Part shown: in pieces, positions 11,146-22,849 of the stretch
Position numbering within the stretch: position 1 is the stretch's first letter
Layout: each line of letters opens with the position of its first letter
DNA from: Delphinus delphis
Taxonomy: Eukaryota; Chordata; Mammalia; Artiodactyla; Delphinidae
DNA: 64,000 nucleotides
Assembly: GCF_949987515.2 (NCBI RefSeq)
Contig: NC_082691.1
Coordinates: 62,069,740 to 62,133,739 of the forward strand
Direction: 5' to 3'
Position numbers and translations under genes: made by a program
Notes under the pieces: model-generated
What the model was told of the DNA's origin: nothing
Database searches by the model: none
What the model saw: only the letters and a program-made list of their open reading frames with translations

Positions 11146-11849
11146 GATTTATCAGTTTTGGGCATTCACTTTTGAATTCCTGCCATGGTAAATAAAGACT
11201 TAAATCTCCCATTTCCCTCCTGCTTCCTTTCCCTCCATCCTCCTAACATGAGTATTTTCCAATTTTTTATTGAACAAAAGCACTGCTGAGCCCAGTTGTA
11301 CATTATAACTACATTCTTTTTTATACAACCCTTTTTTTCTAGAACTAATAACCGCCTTTTTTATTTGTCTGATGTGTAGTATCTATTGATAAACTTTTCA
11401 ATGTCCCTGCCACTCGCCTATCAATAGTAGTTCCTCTCAATCAAACACATCGATTTTTATTTTCCCCTCTATTTTCTTGTTTTAAGCTAGACTTGTTGCT
11501 TGCTGAGCCTGGGACTCAACTGTCCTCTTAGGACACTTGATCTTCATCTTCATGTCGAGATATACCTTCACTGCACGTCTGTGTTCACGTCCTAACTTCT
11601 GGAATCTCTTTCTTTCTCTTCCCCCCATATTCCTTTTTAATTTTTAAAATGTTTTTCTGATGGATTCTTTGTATTTCATCTTTTATCCTTCTATTGATTT
11701 TTAAATTTAATACTCTTTTTAATTCTGAGAACTCATTTTTGTTCTCTGTTCCTTTTTCAAAAATCCCCTGTCTCTGGATGTGATTTTTTTTCTCATTAAG
11801 AATGTTATTGTTAGTGTTGTTGAAGTTTTCTTCTGTTCCCTGCATAGTC

Positions 11850-12115
11850 TCTATTTTCTCTGTCTTTCTCCTTCTTCCTTCCTTCCATCCTCCCTCCTTC
11901 CCTCTCTCCCTGACTCTCCCTCTTTCTCTTTCTTTTTTCTCTTTCTTCCTTCCTTCCTTTCTTTCTTTCTTCTTCCTTCCTTCCTTTCTTTCTTTCTTTC
12001 TTCTTCCTTCATTCTCTCCTTTCTTCCTTCCTTCCTCCCTCCCTCCCCCCCTCCTTCCCTCCACCTTTCTTTCTCCCTTTCTCGCTTTCTCTCTTTCTTT
12101 CTTTCTCTTTCTTTG
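11850..12115. repeat. Long polypyrimidine (CTTT/CCTT)n tract
   Basis: Roughly 265 bp almost entirely C and T on the + strand, built from CTTT, CCTT and CCCT units with a few interruptions. The opposite strand yields a Lys/Glu/Arg-rich open frame that is only translated simple repeat. Confidence 0.95.
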
Positions 12116-12749
12116 CAGTTTGGACCTTGTATTTCTTTCTTTGGACCTTGGTCTTTAACGTCAGAGGATTTTCTAAAATTCTGGTGATTCTTGGCTGCCT
12201 GTTCTTACTAAGAGAGGTCCCCAGATGCTGACTAGAAGCCCTGCGTGCCTGGCAAGGCTAGGTTACTGATGGACTCCTCTGGAGGTGGTCAGATGACAAG
12301 CCTGCTTTTTTGTTGGGGGACAACTAAATGTCAGATTTTGTTTATATATATTTTATGGGCTTGTTCAGATCTCCCGAGAAGAATGTATGTGGCTGTTGGC
12401 CTCTTGGAATCCGGGAGGAGTGGAGGGGAAACACCTGAGAGAGGTTTCAGAAGTGAAATCCACAGGACTTGTTTTTTCCTGAAATTATTAAATTTTTGTT
12501 TGTTTGTTGCTTACTTAGTTTTCATGTACCTATGTGAATTCTTCCCCAAATCTCCAACAAAACATAAAACTGCTCTCAATTCTGACAACCTCCATAGATA
12601 ATCTATAAGTGTGATTTTTTTTCTTTTTTTGAAGATATGCCCCTTAGAACCTCCCGTTCCCACCTGGGGGGGGGGCGCTCTCCATGTCTCTTCCCCAGCT
12701 AAGGACAGTCATTCTAGAGCTGTCCCTTCTTATCTTCCCGAGGATTCAC

Positions 12750-12772
12750 TTCTCTCTCTCTCTCTCTCTCTC
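12750..12772. repeat. (TC)n microsatellite
   Basis: About eleven uninterrupted TC units. Confidence 0.95.
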
Positions 12773-13640
12773 ATGAGTTGATCCCACGATGTCCTGGACC
12801 CAATGCCTTCCTATTTCTTGGCTAACTTCCTTGTTTTGGTGTAACACGTTCTCCAGTGACTTCCTAAGAAATGTACACAGGAGATAAATTGTGTGAATCC
12901 TTGAATGTCTGAATAAGTATTTATTTTTACCTTTTATTTACTCTTTATTTTACTTACATGATGGATAGTTTGGCTAGATGTGGAATTCTAGGCTGCAAAT
13001 AAATTTTCCTCTAAGTTTTTAAGACACTGCTAGATGTCATTCTAAGTCTTTGCCCTTTGTACGTGACCTGTCTTTCTCCTTTTCCCTAAATTTTTCAGGA
13101 TTTTTTTCTCTGTCTCTGATGCTCTGTGACTTGGTATAAATCTTTTATGATTCATTGCTCCTGTGTACTCATGACTGTTTTCAATGTAGAGACTTATGTC
13201 CTTCAGTTCTAGAAAAGCTTCTTGTATCATCTCTGAAAAATTTCTGCCCCTTTATCCTTCCTGTTTGTACTTTCTAGAACTCCTATCACTTAAATGATTT
13301 GAACTTCCAATTTCTTATCTTTTTTCTTTTACTTTCTAACTTGTTAGTTTGCTCTATTTTTTGAAAAGATGTTTTCAAACAATGTTTTAGTTCTTCCACT
13401 GATTTTAGCTATTTTACTTTCCATGAGCTTTTGCTTATTCTTTTAATGTACCTTTTAAAAATACCCTTCTGTTCTTTTTTTCCCCCATGGATGCAATATA
13501 TTCTACTACTTTTCAGAGGATATTAGCTATACTTTTAGTTTTTTACTTCTTACTTGTCTCTGTTTTCTCTAAGTTTCTTTCCTTATCTGCCTGATTCCTT
13601 TCTTGCTGATTCCTGCTTCCCCCTCCTTGTCTAGTGCCTT

Positions 13641-14369
13641 TCATGTTGGAGGCATTTCTAGTGTGTCTGGGGATCCTTGGCAGGAGTTCATTTAAGACAG
13701 AGGCACTTACAATCTGATCGCAAACTCTGTGTGGACAGGGCTTGTCCTCAGAGGGGTTTCCCTGGAGGGGATCAGCTGGTGAGCTCATATGCTACTATCT
13801 CTAGGTCTTTCCTCGAGCTGATTGGCTTCTCCAGAGAGGGCTTCTCTGCTGTCTTACTGAGGGTCTTTAGCCTTTTCAAGTGGAGTAGCAGTTGGGACTA
13901 GAGGTCCACCATCCTGTACGTAATGGCGCCTCAGGCCCACCCCCGCTACGCAGTCCCAGGGTCACTAAGAAATCCTCTTTCCATCCTCAGCTAGGCGGGG
14001 AGAGAATTTGCAGGGAGAATGGGCAGGGGGAGAGGGTGGGTCTAACTCCTTTTTTAAAGAGACTTTCATTGTTCCTCTTTCAGCCTCATTTTTGCTTTCA
14101 GAGGAATCTGGCTGCTCTCCATCCTGAGCCTTTCCAGGCGTCGAGGTAGAATACGCCTTGCTTCTTGCTGCCTTCTCTCTCCACTGGCATTTATGTTTCC
14201 ACTTTCTCAACTCTTGTCAAGGTAGTTACTGCTCTGCCATTCACTTTCCCTTTTCCAACATTTTATTGAGTCCTATTGTCTCGTCTCTGGTTGCCTTTGT
14301 CTTTTTTTGTCATTTTAGTGGGGCTTTGCAGGGGTGGGGGAAGGGAATATAGTGGGTGTGGTCAATCCC
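13641..14369. other. Intergenic, no firmly recognised feature
   Basis: Pyrimidine-rich sequence, perhaps the continuation of the preceding old LINE-type block. No exon is supported. Confidence 0.35.
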
Positions 14370-14736
14370 CAGGGCTTACTTTTTAAAAATAATTCATTTA
14401 TTTATTTATTTATGTATTTTTGGCCGCTTTGGGTCTTCGTTGCTGCGTGCGGGTTTTCTCTAGCTGTGGTGAGCAGGGGCTACTCTTTGTTGGGGTGTGC
14501 AGGCTTCTCATTGCAGTGGCTTCTCTTGTTGCAGAGAACAGGCTCTAGGTGCGCGGGCTTCAGTAGTTGTGGATCGCAGGCTCTAGAGCACAGGCTCAGT
14601 AGTTGTGGCGCACGGGCTTAGTTGCTCCGCAGCATGTGGAATCTTCCCGGACCAGGGCTCGAACCCGTGTCCCCTGCATTGGCAGGCAGATTTTTAACCA
14701 CTGCGCCACCAGGGAAGTCCCTCAGGGCTTACTTTT
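14370..14736 (-). mobile_element. CHR-type SINE, long form, with target duplication
   Basis: An inverted ~339 bp element (14384-14722) with an ATTT-rich tail at the left and the head ending ccaccagggaagt at the right. The 14 bp direct repeat cagggcttactttt flanks it (14370-14383 and 14723-14736). Compared with the short form it keeps the additional middle segment containing repeated agtagttgtgg motifs. Confidence 0.95.
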
Positions 14737-14889
14737 GAAGGCATCAAGACAGGACTGCATTGCCCTCCTGGGACGTCTATATGCTGACGATCCTGATTCT
14801 ACTCTCCAGCCCAGCTCTCTCCCGTGAGGCCAGGCCATACGTTCAGCTGTGTTCAGGACATGTCCGCTTGTGTGGACCACAGACCCCTC

Positions 14890-15690
14890 GAATTCAGCGT
14901 ACCGCAAGCTGAACTCATCACCACTCCCTCAAACCTGCTCTTCGTCTTTGGTCCTTCAGTAGTGAATAACCACATCCTTCCCTCTGTGGTCAGGGAACAG
15001 GCCTTCCTGTATGCCAACAAGACAACCATCATGCATTGGGAATACCACTTCCCACTCGCCTCTTGAGTCCACCCACATGTCTCCATCACCACCTTGACCA
15101 ATCTAGTCCAGCATCATTTCTCACCTGGACTGCAACAGCCCCTAACTGCTCTCCTTTTCCTAGTCTGGCCCAGAAAGGCCTCTCTCAAGCTGACCATGTC
15201 CAGTGGTTACTCATTGCCCTTGAGATAAAGACTAACCCTGTCACTTGGCCCGTGAGTCTTGCTGACTGCCCCTACTAACCTCTTCAGCCCCATCCCTTGC
15301 TTCTTACCCTGCACACTGTTCTTTTTCCCCCTAGGCCTTGGAGTTAGGCCTGTCTCTTCCCTCTGTTCCTTCTCACTGCCTCTTCCCCTTTGCCTGATCT
15401 CTCTTATCTGTCAGGCTTTGGCTTAAAATGTCATTGCTTCCAGGAAGTCTTCCATGACTCTGAACCCCACCCCACCTCACGAAGACTGATTAGGTACCCC
15501 TACTCTATGCTCTTTATCTTGCAAATTCCTTACCTGTTCACCTGCCCTGTCTTCCCATCAGGCTGTAAGCTCTGTGAAAGCTGGTCATGGCTGACCTGGG
15601 AGCATACCTATCCACGCTGTCACCAACCAGCCAGTGCCCGGCATAAAGCAGGTGCTGAATTGGTTATGTTAATAAATCAATGTCATAATT
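14890..15690 (+). mobile_element. L2 LINE 3' region
   Basis: Plus-strand L2. Diagnostic phrases are 'cacctggactgcaacagccc', 'cattgcccttgagataaaga', 'ttccaggaagtcttccatga' and 'caggctgtaagctctgtgaa', then an end in aataaatcaatg. It is old and diverged, with no intact reading frame. Confidence 0.75.
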
Positions 15691-15994
15691 AATTTACAGC
15701 TATATATCATATGCAGCCTGGTACATGGGGGAGCCCATGGGAAGAGTGTGCGTGTATGTGTATGTATGTGCATGTAGTTGCAGGAGTCAGAGAAGTAGGC
15801 GGGGCCCAGCCTTCTCCATCCTACAGTGCAGAGGGTAGAGGACAGAGGGCAGAGAGGAAGGGGTCAGCCAGGAGGTAGGGAGGCCAGCAAGACGGCTGTG
15901 GTTTTCTATAGAGAAGAGGGCAGCCCACTCTCCAGCTCCCCTGCCACAATTCCACTTAGCAAACTGAGCTCAGCGAAAATGGGCAGCACTTTGG
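15691..15994. other. Intergenic with a short TGTA/TGTG patch
   Basis: A degenerate TGTATG-type run lies at about 15746-15776. Nothing else is recognised. Confidence 0.45.
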
Positions 15995-16130
15995 TATGAT
16001 GTATGTGCACCAGGGACGGTTCCAGGCACTCTACACATGTTAACTGGTTTAGTCCTTACAGCAATCCAATGAGCTAGTAGTATTTTCACATACATTCTAC
16101 AGATGAGAGAAGTGAGGCACAGAGCGAGGA
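15995..16130 (-). mobile_element. MIR SINE
   Basis: Inverted MIR fragment recognised from 'ggttccaggcactctacaca', 'gtttagtccttacagcaatc' and 'cagatgagagaagtgaggca'. Confidence 0.7.
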
Positions 16131-16900
16131 AGGGTCTCTGGTTTCCATCCCCAGGGCACAGTGAACTCCTTCTGCCCTGGCACTGGCAGCAGTAGGTACC
16201 ACATCCCCAGGCAGGGCAGCTCTTCTGTCTGCCCCAGGCAGCTGGGGCCCTGGGCAGCTTTGGAGACTTAGGACCGTGCTTACCTCTGCTCACCTCCTCC
16301 ACGCTCCCTTCCACACTCCCAAATTGAGGGCCTAGGGGTCAGAGGTGAAGGGGGGATGTCCCACCCCCATCAAGCCCCCGGGCTGCTGGAACATCACACA
16401 AGCTATGCTCTCCGTGATCATGATCGCTCTGTGTAGCGCCTGCCTTGTTCAGACCCAGGGGGTGGAGCTGAGAGAGGGGAAGCGGTTTGCTAAAGGACAC
16501 ACTGCTGGCCTCTGCCCTTCTCCCATCACCCAGCGGGTCCCAACCTTCCTACCCCAGGATCTCTTCCCTCCACAGGTATTCAGGGCCCTCATGAGGCTGA
16601 CCACTTTTTATCACAACCTGGTCCACCCTAAGGGGGTGCCCGAAGCTCCAGTGGCGACCATTCTGGCGTCTGGCCACGCTCTGGGAGAACACTGATGCGT
16701 TAACACAACCCTGGCTGCCCCGAGTCTCCCTTGGAGGGAGGATGTGGGTGGTGCCCAGCATTGGGCAAGGAGTCAGCACCACTCCCTCCCTTAGCTTGTA
16801 CGAGCTCAGAGGAGTAGACAATGCTCCCCAAGCCCAGCGTGGTCCTTTGAGAACTGAAACGCCACTCTCAGGGGTCCACTCCTCAGGGTAAGGCCATGCT
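16131..16900. other. Intergenic, no recognised feature
   Basis: Unique sequence with no supported exon. A 116-residue and a 154-residue open frame overlap on opposite strands without any recognisable domain, and the second runs into the adjacent SINE. Confidence 0.45.
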
Positions 16901-16901
16901 A

Positions 16902-17280
16902 AAATGCTTGGCTCCGGCTTCCCTGGTGGCACAGTGGTTGAGAGTCTGCCTGCCAATGCAGGGGACACGGGTTCGAGCCCTGGTCCGGGAAGATCCCACA
17001 TGCCACGGAGCAACTAAGCCCGTGCGCCACCACTATTGAGCCTGCGCTCTAGAGCCTGCAGGCCACAATTACTGAGCCCGGTGTGCCACAACTACTGAAG
17101 CCTGCGCACCTGGAGCCTGTGCTCCGCAACAAGAGAAGCCACCGCAATGAGAAGCCCGCGCACCGAAACAAAGAGTAGCCCCCGCTCGCCGCAGCCTGCA
17201 CGCAGCAACGAAGACCAAATACAGCCCCCCTAAAAATAAATAAATAAAACAATGAAAAATAAAATCAAATGCTTGGCTCC
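16902..17280 (+). mobile_element. CHR-type SINE, long form, with target duplication
   Basis: Full-length plus-strand element (16916-17266). It has the tRNA-derived head including the gggttcgagccctgg B-box region, a long body, and an aaataaataaa-type tail. The 14 bp direct repeat aaatgcttggctcc flanks it at 16902-16915 and 17267-17280. Confidence 0.95.
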
Positions 17281-18289
17281 CTGGGAAGAGCCGCTTGAAG
17301 CCTTACCAGTCACACGTTCCTCAGTGTGAATGAGACCTCCCTCCTTCCTGAGCTCGGCTTTGGTGGGAATGTAGGGGACGGAGCCTGAGGATTCAGGGCA
17401 CAAGAGAGGAAAATGCTTTTGTTTGAGGTCACACAGCGGGAGCCAGGCAGAGATAGGGAGCCTGGGCTCTTCTGAACCTACAGCTGGTCCTCCGGGCCCT
17501 GCGCCACCCGCTCTGTCCTCGGCCCGCTGCCGCAGAATGGAGGCGGACTAAGCTGATACTGTGGAGAAGCTGCTGGGACAGATGTAAGCTGCGGGGGAGG
17601 ATACGGGAAATGGAGGAAAATACCGCCCCACCCACTCTGCCGCCTGCTGGTTGCGGATTCCCCGATGTCCACATGTGCTTCTTCTGGGAGGCTGTGGAGA
17701 GGGTAGAACGCCGGACCACATGTCTCCCTTGCCGTTGCCCCAACACCTGGCCCTTGCCCTCTTTCCTTCTAGCTGAGGGTGGAGCTTTTGTTGTTGTTTT
17801 TGCGATGTTTTTGGCATCGGGGTGACTCTGGTTGTCATGGCAACTCCAGCAGAGGGAAGGAAGGAGAGGGCCTGAGGGCGGTGAATTTATTCCACCGTGA
17901 GCTGGTTCTCCAAGTGAGGATCTGCAGAGGATGGAGACTGAGGGACCAGAGAAAGGCCCTGGCCTGGGAAGGCCCTGTGGACCTCCACGGCTCCCTGGCC
18001 AGCCTGGCTGCAAGCCGGCTTCTGCACCACGCAAGGTTTGCTCTTTTGAGGGAGACGCAGGCCTCCCCTGCTGCCGTGTGAGGTTCTGGGCCTAGAGAAA
18101 GATGTCTTAGTGTGGGAGAAGAAAGGGGAGGGAGAGCCCCAGAGAAGCATGCAGGGCCTGGGGACTTCTGCTGAGCCCTTAATCCTGTCGGGGCAGCAGC
18201 CAGGGGGTGGGGCAGCTCCAGGGAGTCCTCTGGGTGGCCTGAGAACACAAACTCAACTGCTAGAAGCCTTGGGCCAGAAAGTCAAACGG
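17281..18289. other. Intergenic, no recognised feature
   Basis: GC-moderate unique sequence. A 201-residue minus-strand open frame (17429-18034) is crossed by equally long frames on the other strand and shows no domain, so it is not taken as a gene. Confidence 0.45.
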
Positions 18290-18490
18290 GAGCACAGAGC
18301 CACGTGTTTGATGGTTAAACATCTTTCTGAGGAAACGGTCTCCCTTTGCTATTTTCTTCTTAAAACATATGTTCCCTCCAGTTCAATTTTCCACATTGGA
18401 CAGTGACACATTGACAAAGAAATAATTTTCTATTAAAACAACAGCACGTCTGGTGATGAATGGCAGCTGGCATTAGGGATGGGGGCGACG
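18290..18490. promoter_or_regulatory. Candidate conserved non-coding stretch
   Basis: A repeat-free, AT-rich island in GC-rich surroundings. It has CACGTG at about 18301, a gttaaacat run, several AAT/ATT-rich segments (ataattttctattaaaac) and an E-box-like cagctg. The composition suggests a regulatory element; this is inference only. Confidence 0.25.
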
Positions 18491-19609
18491 GGGAATGGCG
18501 GGGACTGTGGCCACACGGAGACCCTTTTTTCTGGGTGATGGGCACTGCTCCTACGCACTCCAGTTGACCGTTGCCATGTGGACACACTGGCTCAATGGTC
18601 AGGAGAAGTAGGCCATCCATTTTATGTGAAATTTCCTGAATTTTACCTTTTTCCTCACCTAGACCCAGGACTTCTGAGGAGCACAGACAAGGGGACCCCT
18701 GCTATCACTTAAACAAGTTAAAATGGGCCAAGCCTCTAGAAATGATCTCATCTGCCTCATCCTGCTACAGACAGAGAAACTGGGGCCCAGATAGGGCAGA
18801 GACCTGCCTGGCTAGTGGCACTGAATGGGCTAGTGGCAGGGCTGCAGTGGGAGGTACCCAGAGCGGATAAACAGAAAGGCAGCCCAAGAACGCATGTGCT
18901 ACTGCGACCATACGACTAGCACCCGGCCCCGTGAAGTCAGATGGACTGAGGGGACCTACGGATGGTCATCATTTTAGCTCACATATATCGGGACAGGCGT
19001 CAGTCTTGGTTCTTTACATGTATATGTTGAATCAGCGGGGCTTGTGGCTGTTGAAAATAATTTTATTTTTGGATCTCATGGCCTCTTTCAAATGTATTAT
19101 TAAGGAAGTCTTCTCTTGCTCAGATGAAAACTCGGGCTGGTCCCATGTCTTTTCCGCTTGCTCTTAAGCCATAGCGGAGACATGAATTAAAACTCTGAAA
19201 CTGATTTAACAGCACTTTCCCCCTTGCCCAGCTCAGGTCTGGAGCGTGCAGTGGGAAGGGGGGATTTGTTCCTCTCCTAGTACTTCTCTCGTCCTTCAGC
19301 CACTTTCCAGCTTGCTAGCCAGTTTCTGTCCCCCCCCCCGGTGTGGGAGGACAGGAGGGAGGTGGGGAGGGAGGGCTGGCAAGGGGAGGAAGTCTTGCTG
19401 GAGCTGGTACCACCACGAACTGGCCTTGTACTCTCTGAGCCTGGCAGACGGGTAGAGCCGGCTCCTCCTTTGCAATACCTGGGTGGGAGCCATCTTTATC
19501 CTGGTGGGGAACGAGAGAGATGGCATCCATAATGGAGAGCAGTGCCCACTCCACAGCCCACCACCCAGCCACAGGGGTCCCCCATCAACTAGGCCATCCT
19601 GAGGAACTC
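18491..19609. other. Intergenic with a MIR remnant
   Basis: A minus-strand MIR-like piece is near 18755-18845 ('cagagaaactggggcccaga'). A C10 run lies near 19331. Nothing else is recognised. Confidence 0.45.
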
Positions 19610-19735
19610 GATCTGTGTCAGAGGCTTTACGCCAGGACCACTTCCCTGCTGTGTGACCTTGTTAAAGACCTTGGGCAACCTCTCTTGGTCTTAGTTGTCC
19701 TCATCTGTGACATAAAAAGGTCTATACCTTGCATA
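19610..19735 (+). mobile_element. MIR SINE fragment
   Basis: 'tgctgtgtgaccttgttaaa', 'gaccttgggcaacctctctt' and 'tcctcatctgtgacataaaa' match the MIR central region. Confidence 0.7.
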
Positions 19736-21439
19736 AGACTGCCTTCCTGCTGGCAAGGCGCAGGCGGGTCCTCTGCGGGGCCTGGGCAAGAGAGGAAGCC
19801 TCCTCTCCTGGCTCCCACCTGGGCCCCCAGCAGAAGCACACAGCACTCAGCAGACAAGGATCTGAGCTCCTGTCCCCATCAGAGCCTTTACAGCCTCCGC
19901 TGCCTGCCGGGGGCCCCTCCCAGTCTCTGAGGTCTCTCCTGCCCCTCCATGTCCTGGGCTCCTGTCCTCACCCGCACTTCCTCCCTGGCACCAACAGTGG
20001 AGCAAGAGAAACCACTGATGGGGGGTAAGGAAGGGGCAGGAGTTGATGCCTGGTGTGTCTCTGGACTTTCTCCTCCTTCTTGCCTTCCATCTCCTGACCC
20101 CACCCTGATACCAGGCACAAGACCCTGCTGATGGGAAGCTGGCGGTGGAAAAGGGTGAGGACCCCAGGGGGCCAAGTCAGTGCTTGGATGGGGGGTGCAG
20201 GGGTGTGGGGTGGAGGCCCAGCTGGAGCGTAGTGCTGGTCTTGGGTGGGGAGAGAATTGGCTCTGAGAGGGCAGGGGATGGGTGGAGGCCCCAGGGACCC
20301 TGTGCCTCATTTCTGCCCCAGTCAGAAAGCCCGGGAGGGCATCTGTGCCCCTGAGCTCCTGGGGGTCAGCCCTGCCGGCTGGGGACAGGGCTGTGGGAGC
20401 GGGGCAGAGACAGGGTCGGGGGTGGGCTCATCACGAGTCCCTGCTCCACCTCCAGCACTCAGCACCTATGTAATTGAGGTCGGGAAGTCACACGGACTTT
20501 CAGATGAGATAGGGCAGGCCAGGTTAGGCTGGAAATGCATAGAAGTCCCCCCTTGACGCCTTTGCCTGACTCCCAGAGAGCAGCCTCGTTACCTAGGTTC
20601 CCACAGACCCCCCTGAGAATAACTCTGGTACAGGACTTCGTCACGGTGGGGAAACAGTCGCTGTGTCCGCCCGCTCCTTGGAGGCCCAGGGCTGGGCTGC
20701 ATCCTTTCACCTCTGGACTCCAGCACTAGGTCTCATACCTGGTGTTTGCTGAGTGAGTGAGTGAATGCATCTGGGAGGAAGAGGGGAGGAGGGAGGGGAG
20801 GGGCAGGGGCACTGGAGGAAAGGCTGGTGTGAGCGCCAGCTCTGGCCAGCCGGATTCATTTCTGCCTGGATGGAGATATGGGGACGGGGCGGGGGGGGCG
20901 GGCTCTCGGAATGAGGATCTTCTGCTCCAGCGTGTGGGGCACGGCCCGGGCTGCAAGCTCTGCAGCTAGGACAAGGGACACAGCACACTGGCCACCCCTC
21001 TCAGCCTGCCCGTGGTGTATGTGCGGGGTTGCTCTGGGGAGGGAGGGGCAGGTGGACATACAGAGATCTGGGGGGAGCCAGGCGCAGGACCAGGTGGAAG
21101 AGGATGTGGGAGACCTGAAGAAGAGAAAGAGATCAGGAGGGAGACTGAAGCAGGGAGGGGGGATCTGCAGGGGTTTCCTCTCCCACCCCTCATCCCTTAC
21201 CTGACAAAGCAGAATCTACCTGTTTGTGTATCTCCTTCAGGAACCACTTCCTGGTTCACTGGATCTGGCCACCTCGTCTGCAAATGGTTGAGGACTAGCT
21301 ACCCCAGTGCATTCCTCAGTCTGTGGGCTCCCAGGGGGGCTCCGATCCAACGCCGGGGGTGTGGCTGACCAGAGCCCTCCAGGCTCACTGCCCTCAGTCC
21401 TTAGACTCAAAGGGGACTTGGTGGTGAAGAAGCATGGCA
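19736..21439. other. Intergenic, GC-rich unique sequence
   Basis: Numerous overlapping open frames on both strands reflect GC content. No codon-level homology to a known protein, no paired splice sites around a conserved exon, and no confident repeat were seen. Confidence 0.45.
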
Positions 21440-21810
21440 CGCTGAGGGATCTGATGTCCTGGGTTCAAATCCCTGATAGCTGCTCACTACGTGCCTCCAT
21501 GGGCCAGTTGCTTAAACAGCCTCGGCCTCAGTTTGCCCATCTGTAAACTGGAGATAATAATAGGACCTTTTCATAGTGGTGTTATGAGATTTGAATGAGA
21601 TAATCCAGGTAGAGCCCCAAGCCCCGGACAACATACAGTCGCCGTAAATACGTGCTTTTTACTTGGGGCTCTCTGAATGGATGTGAGACAATAGGCAAAC
21701 ACTTAACTTCTGCACACTGGTCCCTTATCCACCAAAAGGGGGAGAATGATCCTGGCTCGGACAGCCTGCCAAGGATGGTGAGAGAATCCAAGCAAAAGTA
21801 ATAGTTTCCA
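21440..21810 (+). mobile_element. MIR SINEs in tandem (two fragments)
   Basis: The first copy (about 21445-21655) has 'cctgggttcaaatccctgat', 'cctcagtttgcccatctgta' and 'gagataataataggac'. A second, weaker MIR-like fragment follows at about 21670-21805 ('gagacaataggcaaacac...ttatcc'). Confidence 0.65.
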
Positions 21811-21844
21811 ATAATTCCAATGGCCTCTTCCCTGGCTTTTTATA

Positions 21845-21960
21845 ATATTTCTAATCTTCACCTAACCCTCTGAAGGAGATGTTAACGCCCACTGTACAGG
21901 TGAGGGGATCAGGACTTGGGGACGGTAGGTGGTTTGCCCAGGGTCACAGGCCCCACTGGG
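21845..21960 (-). mobile_element. MIR SINE fragment
   Basis: Inverted MIR piece: 'cactgtacaggtgaggggat' and 'tgcccagggtcacagg'. Confidence 0.5.
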
Positions 21961-22849
21961 GAAAGCAGGGAGGGCTTCTTTCGGTTCCGGCTTTGGGGAG
22001 CGGCCTTGGGGTGTCAGGGCGAGGGCAGGAGGAGGAGGGGCTCCTGCTTCATCCTTGCCCAATAACCCTCATTATCTGTCCCATGTACTGCTCCTTGCTG
22101 ATTCTGAACAGCAGGTACCAGATCGCACTGCCACAATCACCTGTCTATTTGAGGAGAAAATTGGACTAAAACGGCCTGGAGATTTCAGCCTATAGTTTAG
22201 GAGAAGGGAGGGCGGAGAGCAGCACGATGGTCAAGGAGGAGAGAGCGGCTTCTGAATCCGAGGATGTTCGCGCTTGCCAGGGCCTCAGAAAGCAGCCTTC
22301 CCAAGCCCAGGTCCATGCTTGGGTAGGGGGTAAATGCCAGGGGTCCGAGGACCCAGACCTGGACTCCCGGCTGCAAGATGCAGGCTCCCAAATTGCTCCC
22401 CGCAAGAAGACACGGTGAAAAACCCACCCAGGACCACTGGGATCCCAGAGTTTTTCCCTGAGAGCAATAAAAGTAGTTGTCCAGGCCAGGTAAGGTGGAG
22501 GGCATGAGTGGTCCCTCCAGATATCGAAGGAGGCCCTGCTCTGCCCTCTCTTCCTTATGTCCTGGTCTTCACTTGCTTACCCTCCTGGAAAGACTGGGAT
22601 AGAGACCTGGGTCCCGCCCTCGGGAAGGCCCTGGTTGGTTGGGAGACCAGCCTCATCAGCACGTCAGCCAGAGAAGACCCCAGGCTGAGGTGAGAGCCAG
22701 GCTGAAGGGGAGGGCTCAGCCTCTGGAACAGGGGAGCTCAGAGAAGGGAGGTCCGCGAGGCTCGAGGCAGTTGGCGAGACTCATGTAGGAGAGTGGATAG
22801 AGCTGGTCTTTCAGGACTTGGACACGGGGATTAAGGCAGAAGAACACTC
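21961..22849. other. Intergenic, no recognised feature
   Basis: No exon or confident repeat seen. Confidence 0.4.

Larger units (their letters stand above)
11150..13640 (+). mobile_element. AT-rich ancient LINE-type repeat remnants
   Basis: A long, T-rich, gene-free block. Phrases such as 'gatggattctttgtatttca' (about 11660), 'tttggctagatgtggaattc' (about 12970) and 'tatgtccttcagttctagaa' (about 13195) recur in old mammalian LINE-type dispersed repeats. The exact family could not be settled by eye. The block is broken by the polypyrimidine tract at 11850-12115 and a TC repeat at 12750-12772. No open frame here encodes a recognisable protein. Confidence 0.45.

Noticed and set aside
11585..12187. 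Lys/Glu/Arg-rich and Phe/Ser/Leu-rich open frames
   Set aside because: They are the two strands of the polypyrimidine tract and adjoining old repeat sequence.
17429..18034. 201-residue minus-strand open frame
   Set aside because: Competing frames of similar length occupy the other strand and no domain or splice structure supports it.
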